DNA of 24,397 nucleotides from UBA969 sp041694635 (GCA_041694635.1 JBDNHI010000087.1:1-24397); one strand, 5' to 3'. Positions 1 to 8,593 are shown, counted from the stretch's first letter. The notes: generated by a model from the sequence alone, not told the origin. Made by a program: numbers and translations.

Positions 1-1413
1 AATCCTAGAAACTCAGCTGCAGGGTCTCTTAAACTTCTTGATCCAAAATTGTGTAAGGCCAGAAAACTTAGCCTTTTTGCTTATGCCATCGGCGCAATGG
101 AAGGCATTACTGTTAGTTCTCAGACCCAAACTCTCAAGCTTCTTAAAGACTTTGGCTTCCCAGTTAATCCTAATGTAGAAAAATTTGATTCGATTGAGGG
201 CGTGATTTCTTATTGTGATTCTTGGAATGAAAAACGGCATGACCTTGCCTATGATACGGATGGTATGGTGGTTAAGGTTGATGAGATTTCTCAGCGTGAA
301 AAACTAGGCTTAACAAGTAAAGCTCCTCGCTGGGTGGTCGCATATAAGTTTGCAGCAGAGCAAGCACTTACCCGCCTTTTAAGGATTGAACTTCAAGTTG
401 GAAAGCTTGGCACCCTTACCCCGGTTGCTCACCTTGAACCCGTAAAACTTGCTGGTTCAACCGTTGCGAGGGCTTCACTGCATAATGAGGATTACCTTTT
501 AACCAAAGATATTCGGGTAGGTGATATGGTGGTGGTGGAAAAAGCGGGCGAAATCATTCCGTATATTGTTCGCTCTGAACCTAGCTTGCGTAAAGGGAAA
601 GAAAAAGTATTTCAATTTCCTAAGGCTTGCCCTGTCTGTGGTGCGGAAGTTAAGAAAGATGCTAGGGGTGCTTTTTATCGTTGTACAGGTACCGATTGTT
701 TAGCACAGCTCAAACGAAAAATTCGCCACTTCGCTTCTAGAAGTGCTATGGATATCGAAGGGCTAGGCGAAGAAACCGTTGACCAACTTGTAGATGCTGG
801 TCTTATAAAATCCTTGGCTGACATCTATAAACTTCAGTTATCCCAACTTAGTGGCTTAGAACGAATGGGAGATTTATCTTCCCGTAATCTTTTGGATGGA
901 GTAGCTGCAAGTAGATCTCGAGGGTTTGCTAGGTTACTTTCTGGTTTAGGTTTGCGTCATGTTGGTGAAACCTTGGGTGATATTTTGGCCCGAAAATTTG
1001 GCAGTATGAATTTGCTTGCTAAGGCTTCCGAAGATGAACTTGCTGCTATTGATGGCATTGGCCCAGAGCGTGCAACCAGTATTAAAGAATGGTTTAGTAT
1101 AAAGGCCAACCAAGAGCTTATCGAAGAATTTAAAAAAGCAAAACTTAAGATGGATGAGTCTGCCCCTGTGGCCATTCTTTCTGATGCCTTTGCAGGAAAA
1201 TCTATCGTGGTTACTGGCACTTTGCTACGGTATGGCAGAGAAGAAATCGAAAGAAAAATTCGTGACTTAGGGGCTAAAGCCTCGGGTAGCGTATCCAAAA
1301 AAACCGATTACTTACTTGCTGGTGATAAAGCGGGCAGTAAGTTAGAAAAAGCTAGGGAGCTTGGTGTTCGCATTCTTACCGAAGATGAATTTGATAAACT
1401 TACTGGTGCCTAA
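1..1413 (+). CDS. ligA: NAD-dependent DNA ligase LigA, 3' part (5' end outside window)
   Basis: NAD+-dependent DNA ligase, which seals nicks during replication and repair in the cytoplasm. The frame is open from base 1 and its first residues, NPRNSAAGSL, are the conserved adenylation-domain motif that lies about 200 residues into the family, so the gene starts upstream of the window; 470 residues are visible against about 670 for E. coli LigA. Numbering from base 1: adenylation-domain motifs DGMVVKVD (about 87-94) and RWVVAYKF follow, then an OB fold with GTLTPVA, a Cys4 zinc finger (C210, C213, C228, C233), helix-hairpin-helix repeats, and a BRCT domain (about 392-470) beginning GKSIVVTGTL. 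The catalytic KxDG lysine lies upstream and cannot be seen. The stop codon is only 8 bp from the stop of the convergent M48 protease gene, with no clear terminator between. Confidence 0.96.
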   Translation, partial: NPRNSAAGSLKLLDPKLCKARKLSLFAYAIGAMEGITVSSQTQTLKLLKDFGFPVNPNVEKFDSIEGVISYCDSWNEKRHDLAYDTDGMVVKVDEISQREKLGLTSKAPRWVVAYKFAAEQALTRLLRIELQVGKLGTLTPVAHLEPVKLAGSTVARASLHNEDYLLTKDIRVGDMVVVEKAGEIIPYIVRSEPSLRKGKEKVFQFPKACPVCGAEVKKDARGAFYRCTGTDCLAQLKRKIRHFASRSAMDIEGLGEETVDQLVDAGLIKSLADIYKLQLSQLSGLERMGDLSSRNLLDGVAASRSRGFARLLSGLGLRHVGETLGDILARKFGSMNLLAKASEDELAAIDGIGPERATSIKEWFSIKANQELIEEFKKAKLKMDESAPVAILSDAFAGKSIVVTGTLLRYGREEIERKIRDLGAKASGSVSKKTDYLLAGDKAGSKLEKARELGVRILTEDEFDKLTGA

Positions 1414-1421
1414 AGTATTTT

Positions 1422-3254
1422 TCAACTTAACGGCGGTAAAGGAATTTCCATTGATAGGCAGAAAGCCCTTAGTAAAACTCCTTCATCTTGGGTGATTTTT
1501 CCGTCATCTAGGATTGCAGCTACAGACCCCTGTAGCACCTTTTGTTTGATTTCTGAATTAGCCTGAGCGAGAAAATCAAAAACCTTGTCGAGCATTTTAA
1601 AATCGTCTGGTTTAGTTTCTAGGTTGCTCAATAAGCTATGAATGTTTGTTGCATTTATTGCATTTTGATATGCTGCTTCGGGGTTATCAGAAAGCTTTGC
1701 AAAGAAACTGAATACGGTGCTTGCAGCAATTCCAAGTGCGGCACCGGGCCCTTTCATTTGGCGAAACTTCTCCATCCCTTTTTTGGCTAATCGCCAGATG
1801 CAGAATTCGAAAAAATCGATCCTTTCATCTGCACTTATCAGACCCTGACATATTTTTAGTGCTTCGTTAGATTGTTCTTTGCCTAACATTTTTAATGAGG
1901 GCAATGCCTTTGATAACAAGTTGAATGATTCAAGCCGGTTGGTTTGCAATACCAATGGTTCGACCTCATACAGTGATTGGGCAATGGCAGGTTCGACTTT
2001 ACTTATGAGTAGGCCTCGTGCCTTATTTCTTGCAGTGTTATCTAAAGGAAGCAACATCGAGTAAAGAACAGCTAGTGCCCCAGCAGGATCATTACATTGG
2101 TTTTCAATGGAGATAAGAATTGGGTTTAGTGGTGCTGAATTTTTAATAGGCATCCTCATAGTGCCTGCAAGGTTAGAAAGTTGTGCTGCGGAAAATGCAA
2201 TGTCTTGCGTTGGTTGGGTTGAAGGTGTTTCTGTGATATTTTCAGGCGGCTGAAAATAAACCCCTTCGATTCTTTTTATTCTTTCTTCTAAGTCGGGATG
2301 GGTTGCGAATAATGCGCTAAACCCTGATATGCCATTCCCAAAAAACAAATGGCTTGCTTCGGGTGCATTGGGATTTGTAATGATCGATCCTTTATCCCAA
2401 CCAGCAATTTTTCGTAGCGCGCCCGAAATACCATCGGGGTTGCGTGTGAATTGCACTGCAGAGGCATCTGCGAGAAACTCACGCTGGCGCGATACCGCAG
2501 CTTGAATTAATCTTCCAAAAAACCACCCTACCCAACCTAGGATGAATAGCACCAAACCAATTATGAATATCGCACCTTTGCCATCATTCTTTTTTGAATT
2601 CCCGCCATAAGAAATCGAACGAATAAGAATTCCACCCAAGATACTTAGAAAGAAAATTCCGTAAAGAATTCCCATCAATCGGATATTAAGCTTCATATCC
2701 CCATTAAGAATATGGCTGAATTCGTGGGCAATAACTCCCTGAAGTTCATCACGCGAAAGTGCCCTAACACAACCCCTGGTGACGCCAATCACCGCATCGT
2801 TAGGCGACCAGCCTGCTGCAAATGCATTGATGCCTTCTTCATCCATGAGATAAACACGGGGTACCGGCACCCCTGATGCAATTGCCATCTCCTCTACAAC
2901 ATTTAGGATTTTTTTTTCAACCGGGTCGTGGGTTCCAGATTGAAGGAGGGTACCACCCAGCGATTCCGCAACGGAGGCGCCACCACCACTACTGAGTTGC
3001 GACAAGCGGTATAAGCTTGCACTTCCAATGACAAATCCAAGGAACGCTGCAACCAAGGCAAGTGCGGGAAAATAAGTTTGTAAAATTCTGCCCCAGTTGG
3101 CACCACCTAAATTGCTCTGCGATTCAGAGTATCCTAAGCCAAGGAGAATGATACCATCGATACAGAAGATCAAGGCGAAAACGCCTAGTCCAAATAGAAC
3201 CAGTAACCTAAAAGTATAGTTCCGTGCATTTTGCTGATGCTCAAAAAATCTCAT
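1422..3254 (-). CDS. M48 family membrane metalloprotease (HtpX-like)
   Basis: Zinc metalloprotease of family M48, probably in inner-membrane protein quality control, 610 residues. Two N-terminal membrane segments (about 17-40 and 60-82) precede the protease domain. The zinc motif HEFSH is at 177-181 and the third ligand is E259 in the REFLADA motif; further membrane segments (about 195-215 and 228-250) lie between them as in HtpX. The tail after about residue 340 is long, mostly helical and soluble, roughly twice the usual HtpX length (about 290 residues), and I recognise no domain in it. The gene lies 20 bp downstream of lemA on the same strand, a pairing common in bacteria, so the two are very likely one operon. 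The family is clear; the substrate is unknown, and calling it HtpX itself would go too far. Confidence 0.93.
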   Translation of the reverse strand: MRFFEHQQNARNYTFRLLVLFGLGVFALIFCIDGIILLGLGYSESQSNLGGANWGRILQTYFPALALVAAFLGFVIGSASLYRLSQLSSGGGASVAESLGGTLLQSGTHDPVEKKILNVVEEMAIASGVPVPRVYLMDEEGINAFAAGWSPNDAVIGVTRGCVRALSRDELQGVIAHEFSHILNGDMKLNIRLMGILYGIFFLSILGGILIRSISYGGNSKKNDGKGAIFIIGLVLFILGWVGWFFGRLIQAAVSRQREFLADASAVQFTRNPDGISGALRKIAGWDKGSIITNPNAPEASHLFFGNGISGFSALFATHPDLEERIKRIEGVYFQPPENITETPSTQPTQDIAFSAAQLSNLAGTMRMPIKNSAPLNPILISIENQCNDPAGALAVLYSMLLPLDNTARNKARGLLISKVEPAIAQSLYEVEPLVLQTNRLESFNLLSKALPSLKMLGKEQSNEALKICQGLISADERIDFFEFCIWRLAKKGMEKFRQMKGPGAALGIAASTVFSFFAKLSDNPEAAYQNAINATNIHSLLSNLETKPDDFKMLDKVFDFLAQANSEIKQKVLQGSVAAILDDGKITQDEGVLLRAFCLSMEIPLPPLS

Positions 3255-3274
3255 ATTTTTTCAGTTCTTTAAAG

Positions 3275-3883
3275 TTAGAACTTAATCTTAGGCGTTTCCC
3301 GTTCTGTTGGGTTATCTAATGTGAATTGCTGGGCGGTTGCAAACCCTAAGGTGCCAGCTACTAAAATATTAGGGAAAGTTTCACGGTAGATATTGTAATC
3401 CATCACGGAATCATTGAAAGCTTGGCGTGAAAACCCAACTTTGTTCTCGGTTGATGTTAATTCTTCCTGAAGTTGCATCATATTCTGGTTTGCTTTTAAA
3501 TCAGGGTAAGCTTCTGAAAGGGCAAATAATCTGCCAAGGGTTCCGCCTAAGGATGATTCTGCTGCCATTAGAGATTTCATAGAATCGGGGTCGCCTGGGT
3601 TTGCAGCGGCTTTTACCCCGGCATTGGCAGCTTGGTTTCTTGCCATAATTACTGCTTCTAGCGTTTGTTTTTCATGTGCCATATACCCCTTGGCAGCTTC
3701 TACTAAGTTCGGAATAAGGTCGTACCTTCTTTTAAGTTGAACATCGATTTGACCATAACTATTTTTAAAGCGGTTCTTTTTAGCAATCAAACCGTTGTAA
3801 ATGCTTATGAAAAATAATAAAAATATTATGCCTAATCCTAGAAGTATTATTAATCCAATGGCCAATATTGGTAACTGTTCCAT
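3275..3883 (-). CDS. lemA: LemA family protein
   Basis: LemA-type protein of 202 residues: a single N-terminal membrane helix (about 6-30) followed by a soluble helical-bundle domain. The family signature is plain: a basic RFKNSYGQIDVQLKRRYDLI stretch just after the helix, then PNLVEAAKGY, and later ARNQA, SEAYPDLKANQNMMQLQEEL and the YNIYRETFPN segment near the C-terminus. The biochemical role of the family is poorly known. The 20-bp spacing to the M48 protease gene downstream supports a joint membrane function, perhaps as partner or adaptor of the protease (inference). Being first in the pair, its promoter should lie in the 176-bp gap shared with the divergent nadD; that gap contains a small inverted repeat (ATTGT-AAC-ACAAT, around 3924) that could be an operator but is too short to claim. 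Confidence 0.94.
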   Translation of the reverse strand: MEQLPILAIGLIILLGLGIIFLLFFISIYNGLIAKKNRFKNSYGQIDVQLKRRYDLIPNLVEAAKGYMAHEKQTLEAVIMARNQAANAGVKAAANPGDPDSMKSLMAAESSLGGTLGRLFALSEAYPDLKANQNMMQLQEELTSTENKVGFSRQAFNDSVMDYNIYRETFPNILVAGTLGFATAQQFTLDNPTERETPKIKF

Positions 3884-4059
3884 TATAATTCTCCCATTGA
3901 AAAACTTGATTTAAGTGGCATATTGTAACACAATGGTTGTCGGGGTAACAATTAATTATTGCTTAATGCTCAAGTTTATTTCTAATCATTATTCGAGGTA
4001 TGGGTCGAATTATTGAAGCTTTTTATGTAAAAAAGATAGAATCTTCTTGAGGACTTAAT

Positions 4060-4671
4060 ATGCGTCTAGGAATCTTCGGTGGTACTTTTGATCCAGTTCA
4101 CTTTGGGCATCTTTCCCTTGCGGAAGAATGTATGAGTGCTGCTGCCCTTGATGAGGTTTGGTTTGTCCCCGCTGCTTCGCCACCTCATAAAAGCGGAAAG
4201 AAAATATCTCGGTTTGATCAGCGCAAGGAAATGCTTGAACTTGCCATTGCTGGAAACGAAAAATTTAAAGTCGAACCGATGGAAGCAGATCGACCTGGGC
4301 CTAGCTTCACCATCGACACCCTTGAACAAATCAAATCACAAAATCCATCCGATGAGATATTTTTAATTATAGGCGCTGATAGTGCCCTGGAGTTTCCTAC
4401 TTGGAAAGATCCTGCTCGAATTCTTAGCATTGCAACATTAGTCATTCGGGTTAGGCCAAGTTTTGATATTCCTAACGAAACTGATTTTTCAATTCAAATG
4501 CAAAAAGAAATAGGGGTTAAGCCCAAGTTGCTAATAGTAACAGGCTTGCCTTACTTTGATATTTCTGGATCTGAATTAAGAAATCGCGTTGCTATGGGTA
4601 AAACCATTCGTTATTTATTGCCTAGGTCAGTAGAAGTTTATACCCAGCAAAAAAAACTCTATTTGTCATAG
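4060..4671 (+). CDS. nadD: Nicotinate-nucleotide adenylyltransferase NadD
   Basis: Transfers AMP from ATP to nicotinate mononucleotide to make deamido-NAD+, the penultimate step of NAD synthesis, in the cytoplasm. The 203-residue length is normal. The nucleotidyltransferase motif GIFGGTFDPVHFGH is at the N-terminus (4-17), followed by FVPAASPPHK for substrate binding, IIGADSALEFPTW in the middle, and the C-terminal ISGSELRNRV segment corresponding to the family's ISxTxIR motif. Start ATG 4060 has GAGG at 4049-4052 with 7-nt spacing. It is divergent from lemA and is followed by the cellulase-chitinase gene, which has its own promoter-like sequence, so nadD is probably monocistronic. It happens to serve the same cofactor as the NAD-dependent ligase at the left edge, but nothing suggests co-regulation. 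Confidence 0.96.
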   Translation: MRLGIFGGTFDPVHFGHLSLAEECMSAAALDEVWFVPAASPPHKSGKKISRFDQRKEMLELAIAGNEKFKVEPMEADRPGPSFTIDTLEQIKSQNPSDEIFLIIGADSALEFPTWKDPARILSIATLVIRVRPSFDIPNETDFSIQMQKEIGVKPKLLIVTGLPYFDISGSELRNRVAMGKTIRYLLPRSVEVYTQQKKLYLS

Positions 4672-4697
4672 ATTTTAAAATTATTCCTAAATATTTT

Positions 4698-4726
4698 TTG
4701 ACACCTTCAAAATCGTGACCTAGGTT
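4698..4726 (+). promoter_or_regulatory. Putative sigma-70 promoter of the cellulase-chitinase gene
   Basis: A perfect -35 hexamer TTGACA (4698-4703) is followed after exactly 17 bp by TAGGTT (4721-4726), a weak -10 (3 of 6 consensus). Transcription would start near 4733, leaving a leader of roughly 85 nt before ATG 4820. If real, it rules out the in-frame TTG at 4727 as the start codon because that lies upstream of the transcript. Confidence 0.45.
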
Positions 4727-4819
4727 TTGAGTGGGTCGCTATTTACTTCACTTCCGAATGGCATCCCAATCTTTGCTCGTTTTTACTTTTATATCAGTTC
4801 ATTAATATGGAAACATATC

Positions 4820-7800
4820 ATGCGTATTCACGATTTGGAAGTGATGTTCAATTCTAAAAAAGGTAAAAAAGGATTTATACCATCATTGCAAGCACTTGAG
4901 TCTAGAGAGGTTCCCGCTGGTAATCTTGTGGGTTCTTTTACTATGGTTAATTCTTGGGGCTCTGGAATGCAGGGTCTCATCACCATTAAAAATACAGGCG
5001 ATGTTGCGGTCACTAATTGGGCCGCCACTTTTAGTTACGCTAATACCATAAATTCTAGTTGGGATGGCACCATTACCCAAACCAGCGCAGGTAATTTTAA
5101 AATCACCAATGCGGGTTATAATAGCACTGTTAACCCCGGCCAATCCATTACCGTTGGATTCATAGGCGGAAGTAGCTATGCGCAAAACCCTTCGAACTTT
5201 GCATTCACTGGTGGCGGCCTTTCTTCTGTAATTTCCCCCACACCTACACCTACACCTACTCCTACACCAACGCCTACACCAACTCCAGTTACAGGCGTTT
5301 CTGCAACTCTTAGTTACAAGGTAACTAGCGATTGGGGTAGTGGATTTAACGCTGATATAACAATCAAAAATACGGGTACTACTACTCTTAAATCTTGGAC
5401 TGCTTCCTTCGATTCGCCTTGGACTGTGGATAATATTTGGAGTGCTTCGATTGTTTCTCGAACGGGTACTAGGTACACGATTCAAGCTGCAGATTGGAAT
5501 AAAGATATTGCCCCGGGCGCTTCTGTTACCTTTGGTTTTTCAGGGCATGGCACTTCTGCAACTTTGCCTACTAATGTTTTAATCAATGGTTCAACCTCAG
5601 TAATATCACCAACCCCTGCACCAACTCCAGCACCAACCCCTGCACCAACTCCAGCACCAACTCCAGCACCAACTCCAGCACCAACTCCAGCACCAATCGT
5701 AACTCCCACCTTGGTTGTTAATGATGTTGCGGTAACGGTAACTGGAATGTTGGATAATAGCGCTTCCAATGGCTTCTTATCAACATCTGGAAATCAGATT
5801 GTGGATGCAAACGGAAATTCTGTGCGCATTACGGGTATCAACTGGTTTGGTTTTGAAACCAGTAATAAAGTATTTCATGGATTATGGACTCGCAGTTATA
5901 CTTCGGTACTGGATCAGGTTAAAACCCTTGGCTTTAATACGCTTCGTGTTCCTTTCTCAAACGAAATGCTTCGAAGTGATGCGGTTACCAGCAGTATAAA
6001 TTTTGCTCAAAATCCAGATTTACAAGGGCTTACTCCGATTCAGTGCCTTGATAAAATGGTTGAGTATTGTGGCAAGATTGGCTTGCGCGTTATTCTTGAT
6101 AGGCATTCCGCCCAGGCTGATGGGTATATGAATGAAGATGTTTGGTACATTCCAAATAATAGTTATTATACCGAGCAGCGTTGGATTGATGATTGGTCAA
6201 TGCTTGCCAAGCGTTATGCCGGTAATTCCACAGTAATCGGTGCAGATCTCTTTAACGAGCCCAAAAGATCTGCTACTTGGGGAAGTAGTTCTATAGGCAC
6301 AGATTGGAATAAAGCTGCAGAGCGTGCGGGTAATGCTATTCTTGCTGCAAATCCCAACTGGCTGATTATTGTTGAAGGTGTTGAAAAATTCAACAATGAA
6401 ACAACTTGGTGGGGCGGAAACCTTACGGGTGCTGCTCAGTTCCCTGTTAATCTTTCGGTATCGAATAAACTTGTTTATTCTGCACACGAATACCCTAGTA
6501 GTATATATGCACAGAAATGGTTTTCAGACCCAACCTACCCCAATAACCTGGATGAAGTTTGGAATGCCCATTTTGGATATCTCTTCCAAAATCAAACGGC
6601 TCCCATCTTTATCGGTGAGTTTGGTACCAAACTGGGTTCTAACAGTGATCAAATTTGGCTCGATAAGTTTACCGACTATATGGATGGCGACTTAAACATT
6701 GATGGTATCAAAGACTTAGCCGCCAATCAGAAGGGAATGAGTTGGACTTATTGGAGCCTTAACCCCAACAGTGGCGACACAGGCGGGATTTTAAATGATG
6801 ATTGGACCACGGTGAATACCGCCAAGATGGCTTACATTCAAGCCAGTCTTGCACCTATGCTTGGAACTGCAACAGGAAGTTCGCAAACCATGAACTTCCA
6901 AGTGAAACTTTCTGCTGCTTCCTCGGGTACTGTTACTGTCAAATATGCTACTGCTAATGGTACTGCGATTGCAGGTACTAATTATCAGGCTGCATCTGGC
7001 ATTTTGACATTTGCACCAGGGGAAACTACCAAGACTGTTTCCATCGTGATTCCTAGTCAGAATCTTACTGCTTCTAAAACTTTTAACCTTTTACTTTCAA
7101 CACCTACTGGTGCAACCTTGGCAGATGCAACAGGCGTTGGTACCATCCAGCTTGCAAGTACGCCCATCCAGCTTGCAAGTGCGCCAGCACCAACGCCAGT
7201 AAATAGTGCCCCTGTTGCGGTTGCAGATTCGATTTGGATACCCTCGGCAACGCCTTCTACTATCTCGGTGCTTGCTAATGATTCCGATCCCAATGGTGAT
7301 AAGATTTCTGTAAAGAGTGTGACCCAGGGAAGCTTTGGAACAGTTTCTATCAATCCCGATGGATCTGTTGTTTATACCCCAGGTTTAGCATTCATGGGTT
7401 CTGATTCTTTTAACTACACCATTGCAGATGTTGCGGGGCTTTCAGCAACTGCGACGGTTTCGGTTAAGCTGGTTGCAGAGGGTGCTAAGGCTTGGCCTGC
7501 CAATGTTTTTGCGCCTTATGTAGATACCACGCTTTGGCCAATTTTGGATTTCACCAAGATTGCTCGTGAGCAGGGCCTTCGTTATTTCTCGCTTGGATTC
7601 ATCACAGCAACTTCTGCGGGTAAACCTGCTTGGGGCGGGTTCACCACCTATGAAATTGATGGCCAACAATTTGATTTGCAGATGCGTGCCAAAGTGAATG
7701 ACCTTCGTTCACTGGGTGGTGATGTCAATGTTTCTTTTGGCGGTGCTGTCAACAAAGAGATGGCGGAAGTGATCTTAGATAAAGTTGCCCTCAAAGCTGC

Positions 7801-8593
7801 TTATCAACAGGTTATTAATGCCTATGGCTTGACTCGAATTGATTTTGATATTGAAGGTGCAGCGCTTGCCAACAAGGCAGTGATCGATCGCAGGTCTTTG
7901 GTGCTTGCAGAATTGCAAGCGGATGCGATGAAAGTAGGCAAGCCCTTGGAAATCTGGCTGACTCTTCCTGTTTTGCCAACGGGCCTTACTCTTGATGGCA
8001 TTTATGCTGTTCAGAGTGCATTCAAGGCAGGGGTAAAGCTTGGTGGGGTGAACATCATGGCAATGGATTATGGGGATAGTGCAGCACCAAACCCCAATGG
8101 AAAGATGGGAGATTATTCCATTCAAGCCGCAACTAGTTTGCAAGCTCAGCTTAAGGCAATCTACACCGGATTTACTGATGCTAAGCTTTGGAGTATGGTC
8201 GGGATAACTCCAATGATAGGTAGAAATGATGTTCTGACCGAGGTGTTTGATCAGCAGGAAGCGAAGGAAGTGTTAGCGTTTGCACAGCAGAAAAATCTGG
8301 GGTTGTTATCTTTCTGGTCGCTTAATCGAGATTTGCAAAGCCCCAAAGGAGTACTTTCGCAAACCGATAATTTCTCTTCTAGCATCTTGCAAACACCCTA
8401 TGAGTTCTCTGGAATATTCAAAGTGTTTACTTCACCAGTAATCACCACGACACCCACGGTTGCTCCTGCAACTACTGCAACTACTGCCACTACTGCAACT
8501 ACTGCCACTACATCAAGTACAGTAACTGCGGATTATCTTTTTGCTCTTGATCCAACTGGCTCGATCTTAAAGTCTGGCACCAGGGTGGTATGA
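4820..8593 (+). CDS. Multidomain exported glycosidase: CBM2-CBM2-GH5 cellulase-Calx-beta-Big-GH18 chitinase-like
   Basis: Predicted extracellular enzyme of 1257 residues with two catalytic domains. Order: Lys-rich start and LQALESREVP motif (23-32); CBM2-like module (35-132); Pro-Thr linker (140-156); second CBM2-like module (160-262); Pro-Ala-Thr linker (264-292); GH5 domain (about 318-680) with acid/base E480 in GADLFNEPK and nucleophile E600 in FIGEFGT; Calx-beta-like domain (681-777); cadherin-like/Big_9 domain (795-885) with VLANDSDPNGD; GH18 domain (889-1204) with the catalytic DFDIEG motif (E1012), SFGG and MAMDYG; Ala-Thr repeat (1217-1232). The GH5 part resembles Acidothermus E1-type endoglucanases, so beta-1,4-glucan is the likely substrate; the GH18 part resembles actinobacterial chitinases. 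No classical Sec signal peptide is seen. I chose ATG 4820 over in-frame TTG 4727 because of the promoter position and because the motif-bearing N-terminus begins there; ATG 4847 is also possible. The C-terminus ends abruptly. A strong terminator follows. Confidence 0.93.
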   Translation: MRIHDLEVMFNSKKGKKGFIPSLQALESREVPAGNLVGSFTMVNSWGSGMQGLITIKNTGDVAVTNWAATFSYANTINSSWDGTITQTSAGNFKITNAGYNSTVNPGQSITVGFIGGSSYAQNPSNFAFTGGGLSSVISPTPTPTPTPTPTPTPTPVTGVSATLSYKVTSDWGSGFNADITIKNTGTTTLKSWTASFDSPWTVDNIWSASIVSRTGTRYTIQAADWNKDIAPGASVTFGFSGHGTSATLPTNVLINGSTSVISPTPAPTPAPTPAPTPAPTPAPTPAPTPAPIVTPTLVVNDVAVTVTGMLDNSASNGFLSTSGNQIVDANGNSVRITGINWFGFETSNKVFHGLWTRSYTSVLDQVKTLGFNTLRVPFSNEMLRSDAVTSSINFAQNPDLQGLTPIQCLDKMVEYCGKIGLRVILDRHSAQADGYMNEDVWYIPNNSYYTEQRWIDDWSMLAKRYAGNSTVIGADLFNEPKRSATWGSSSIGTDWNKAAERAGNAILAANPNWLIIVEGVEKFNNETTWWGGNLTGAAQFPVNLSVSNKLVYSAHEYPSSIYAQKWFSDPTYPNNLDEVWNAHFGYLFQNQTAPIFIGEFGTKLGSNSDQIWLDKFTDYMDGDLNIDGIKDLAANQKGMSWTYWSLNPNSGDTGGILNDDWTTVNTAKMAYIQASLAPMLGTATGSSQTMNFQVKLSAASSGTVTVKYATANGTAIAGTNYQAASGILTFAPGETTKTVSIVIPSQNLTASKTFNLLLSTPTGATLADATGVGTIQLASTPIQLASAPAPTPVNSAPVAVADSIWIPSATPSTISVLANDSDPNGDKISVKSVTQGSFGTVSINPDGSVVYTPGLAFMGSDSFNYTIADVAGLSATATVSVKLVAEGAKAWPANVFAPYVDTTLWPILDFTKIAREQGLRYFSLGFITATSAGKPAWGGFTTYEIDGQQFDLQMRAKVNDLRSLGGDVNVSFGGAVNKEMAEVILDKVALKAAYQQVINAYGLTRIDFDIEGAALANKAVIDRRSLVLAELQADAMKVGKPLEIWLTLPVLPTGLTLDGIYAVQSAFKAGVKLGGVNIMAMDYGDSAAPNPNGKMGDYSIQAATSLQAQLKAIYTGFTDAKLWSMVGITPMIGRNDVLTEVFDQQEAKEVLAFAQQKNLGLLSFWSLNRDLQSPKGVLSQTDNFSSSILQTPYEFSGIFKVFTSPVITTTPTVAPATTATTATTATTATTSSTVTADYLFALDPTGSILKSGTRVV
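5237..5287 (+). repeat. Pro-Thr linker repeat (6-bp unit)
   Basis: A run of alternating Pro and Thr codons, built on a CCTACA-like 6-bp unit, joins the two CBM2-like modules. Third-position differences between copies show it has been diverging under protein-level constraint. This is a typical flexible cellulase linker. Confidence 0.9.
5609..5695 (+). repeat. Pro-Ala-Pro-Thr linker repeat (12-bp unit)
   Basis: About seven copies of a CCAACTCCAGCA-like 12-bp unit encode the linker between the second CBM2-like module and the GH5 domain. Copies in the 3' half are identical, suggesting recent slippage expansion; length variation between strains would be expected. Confidence 0.92.
7144..7185 (+). 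repeat. 21-bp tandem duplication in the Calx-beta/Big linker
   Basis: Two adjacent 21-bp copies (7144-7164 and 7165-7185) differ at one base (A to G) and encode a repeated seven-residue unit IQLAS-T/A-P between the Calx-beta-like and cadherin-like domains. The single mismatch points to a recent duplication. Confidence 0.85.
8468..8512 (+). repeat. Ala-Thr-Thr C-terminal repeat (9-bp unit)
   Basis: Five copies of a GCAACTACT-like 9-bp unit encode a low-complexity Ala-Thr-Thr stretch after the GH18 domain, alternating GCA and GCC alanine codons, which suggests expansion of an 18-bp pair. It separates the chitinase-like domain from a short tail of about 25 residues. Confidence 0.88.

Noticed and set aside
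1..48. LigA truncated by mutation at its 5' end
   Set aside because: The frame is open to base 1 and begins within a conserved motif, so the gene is simply cut by the window edge.
3920..3940. Inverted repeat ATTGT-AAC-ACAAT in the lemA-nadD gap as an operator
   Set aside because: A 5-bp arm in AT-rich DNA is expected by chance; mentioned only within the lemA entry.
4727..4819. In-frame extension of the glycosidase from TTG 4727
   Set aside because: It overlaps a promoter-like -10, has no Shine-Dalgarno sequence, and its residues do not look like a signal peptide or a known domain; ATG 4820 is better.
5609..5695. Regular short repeats that could suggest a CRISPR or satellite
   Set aside because: The 12-bp unit has no spacers and encodes a Pro/Ala/Thr linker in frame.
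4883..5769. Long minus-strand open frames opposite the glycosidase, one rich in Gly-Ala-Gly-Val
   Set aside because: They are mirror images of the Pro-Thr and Pro-Ala coding repeats on the plus strand, not genes.
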